Below are positions 63,190 through 64,000 of a stretch of 64,000 bases of DNA, piece by piece (position 1 is the first letter of the stretch; every line of letters starts with the position of its first letter). A program made the position numbers and the translations under genes. The notes beneath the pieces were generated by a model. That model ran no database searches. It was not told the origin of the DNA and worked only from the letters and a program-made list of their open reading frames with translations. Source of the stretch: CAVRIA01 sp963721115 (GTDB taxonomy: Bacteria > Desulfobacterota > Binatia > HRBIN30 > CADEER01); contig CAVRIA010000020.1 in the NCBI GenBank assembly GCA_963721115.1, positions 62,001 through 126,000 of the forward strand. The letters run 5' to 3'.

Positions 63190-63572
63190 GGACAAACCTC
63201 GCGTCGATCGCGCCGTGCTACCCGCCCGTGGCGCGGCCCGCAACGACTCGGCGTTCACTCGCGCGCGACCGTCAGTTGTACGTCTGTAGCCCCTACCTAT
63301 CGTCCGTCGTATTCGGCAGCAACAGGGGGCGCGACGAGCCCCCTCCCCCGACCCGCACCATACTAGAATACGCCGCGGTCAAGAAGCCACGGCTCGGCGC
63401 GTCTCCTGCGAACCGAGACGCGCCGGGATGGCAGGCCTGGGAAATCCGCCGCTCGCCCGGAGCACGGTTGGGAACCCGCTTCCGCATGGACGCGGCCCGG
63501 GGGTTCCCAGAGCGTGGCACGCTACTTGTTCTCTCGGGTCATACAAACCCGCGGACAGGAGGAGAGGCAACC
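63190..63572. other. Divergent intergenic region
   Basis: This 383-base gap separates the divergent reductase and wax-ester synthase genes, so it must hold both promoters. I see no clear promoter hexamers or operator. AGGAGGAGAGG lies just before the downstream ATG. Reading frames here are not credible as genes. Confidence 0.6.
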
Positions 63573-64000
63573 ATGGCCTACTCGCACTACGACCGTCTGA
63601 CGGCATTGGACACGACCTTTCTCGCCATCGAGGACGCGAACGCGCACATGCACGTCGGGTCCGTCGCGCTCTTCGAGGCCGGGCCGCTGCGCGGCCCGCA
63701 CGGCGGCCTGGACATCGACAGGATCTACGCCATGTCGGAGTCCACCCTGCGCCACTATCCGCGCTTCCGCCAGAAGCTGGCCTGGGTGCCGCTGCTGAAC
63801 CACCCCGTCTGGGTCGACGACGACCGCTTCAACCTGCACTACCACCTGCGCCACACCAGCCTTCCGCCTCCGGGCGACGCGCGCCTACTGAAACGACTGG
63901 CCGGGCGCATCATGTCGCAGGAGCTCGACCGCGGAAAGCCGCTGTGGGAGATCTGGTTCGTCGACGGCGTCGCCGGAGACAAGTTCGCCGTCATCACCAA
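63573..64000 (+). CDS. Wax ester synthase/diacylglycerol acyltransferase (3' end outside window)
   Basis: The first 142 residues match the bacterial WS/DGAT family: LTALDTTFLAIEDANAHMHV is the standard N-terminus, with YPRFRQKLAWVP, HPVWVDDDRFNLHYHLRHT and LDRGKPLWEIWFVDGVAGD following. The HHxxxDG active-site motif should come right after the window edge (FAVITK...). GGACAGGAGGAGAGG precedes ATG 63573. These enzymes join acyl-CoA to fatty alcohols or diacylglycerol for storage lipids. Confidence 0.92.
   Translation, partial: MAYSHYDRLTALDTTFLAIEDANAHMHVGSVALFEAGPLRGPHGGLDIDRIYAMSESTLRHYPRFRQKLAWVPLLNHPVWVDDDRFNLHYHLRHTSLPPPGDARLLKRLAGRIMSQELDRGKPLWEIWFVDGVAGDKFAVIT

Overview
The window is chromosomal DNA of a GC-rich bacterium, probably a fragment of an environmental genome. 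Secreted proteins with paired dockerin-like EF-hand signatures (DGDGxVxxxEL ending in a Cys-Pro tail), DUF1111-type di-haem proteins, a wax-ester synthase/DGAT-type acyltransferase, paired acyl-CoA dehydrogenases and an AGPS-like ether-lipid enzyme together suggest a deltaproteobacterial-type lineage such as Candidatus Binatota. That placement is inference; no rRNA or universal ribosomal marker is present. No tRNA, rRNA, CRISPR array, phage or transposase was found.

Layout. 0-9 kb: serine hydrolases of the beta-lactamase fold, an AGPS-like FAD oxidase, and a giant secreted protein joining EF-hand motifs, a beta-propeller, haem c and five CHRD domains. 9-23 kb: a TraB/GumN-like protein, a GlgM-type glycogen synthase, a GNAT enzyme, a secreted lipase, a SWIM/SNF2 helicase, DNA glycosylase Tag, an HD-domain protein and an epoxide-hydrolase-like enzyme. 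23-32 kb: a di-haem lipoprotein, a hybrid histidine kinase, two acyl-CoA dehydrogenases separated by a tandem repeat, MsrA, and a PAS/metallo-beta-lactamase pair. 32-43 kb, all minus strand: ahcY beside a SahR-like ArsR-methyltransferase, then an apparent signalling cluster (SGNH hydrolase, cyclase-FHA, Ser/Thr kinase, PP2C phosphatase, lipoprotein, outer-membrane barrel). 43-53 kb: gpmA, a three-gene RND efflux operon, pgk and fumC. 53-56.4 kb: 3.4 kb of non-coding repeat array abutting a truncated adenylate-cyclase gene. 56.5-64 kb: dienelactone hydrolase, SnoaL-like protein, sodB, a UbiB/ABC1 kinase, a nitrite/sulfite reductase coupled to a small conserved gene, and the start of a wax-ester synthase.

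Three window-wide patterns stand out. (1) About a dozen genes are broken by small frameshifts, and most can be repaired by restoring one CG dinucleotide in an alternating CGCG/GCGC run, which points to a systematic sequencing, assembly or modification-linked effect rather than real gene decay. (2) Intergenic DNA is filled with modular multi-hairpin repeats, including a roughly 690-bp composite unit repeated in tandem and dispersed, and a nested-stem element whose inner helix covaries. (3) Many gene 3' ends run directly into inverted arrays of 5-9 bp oligomers, sometimes with the stop codon inside the repeat.
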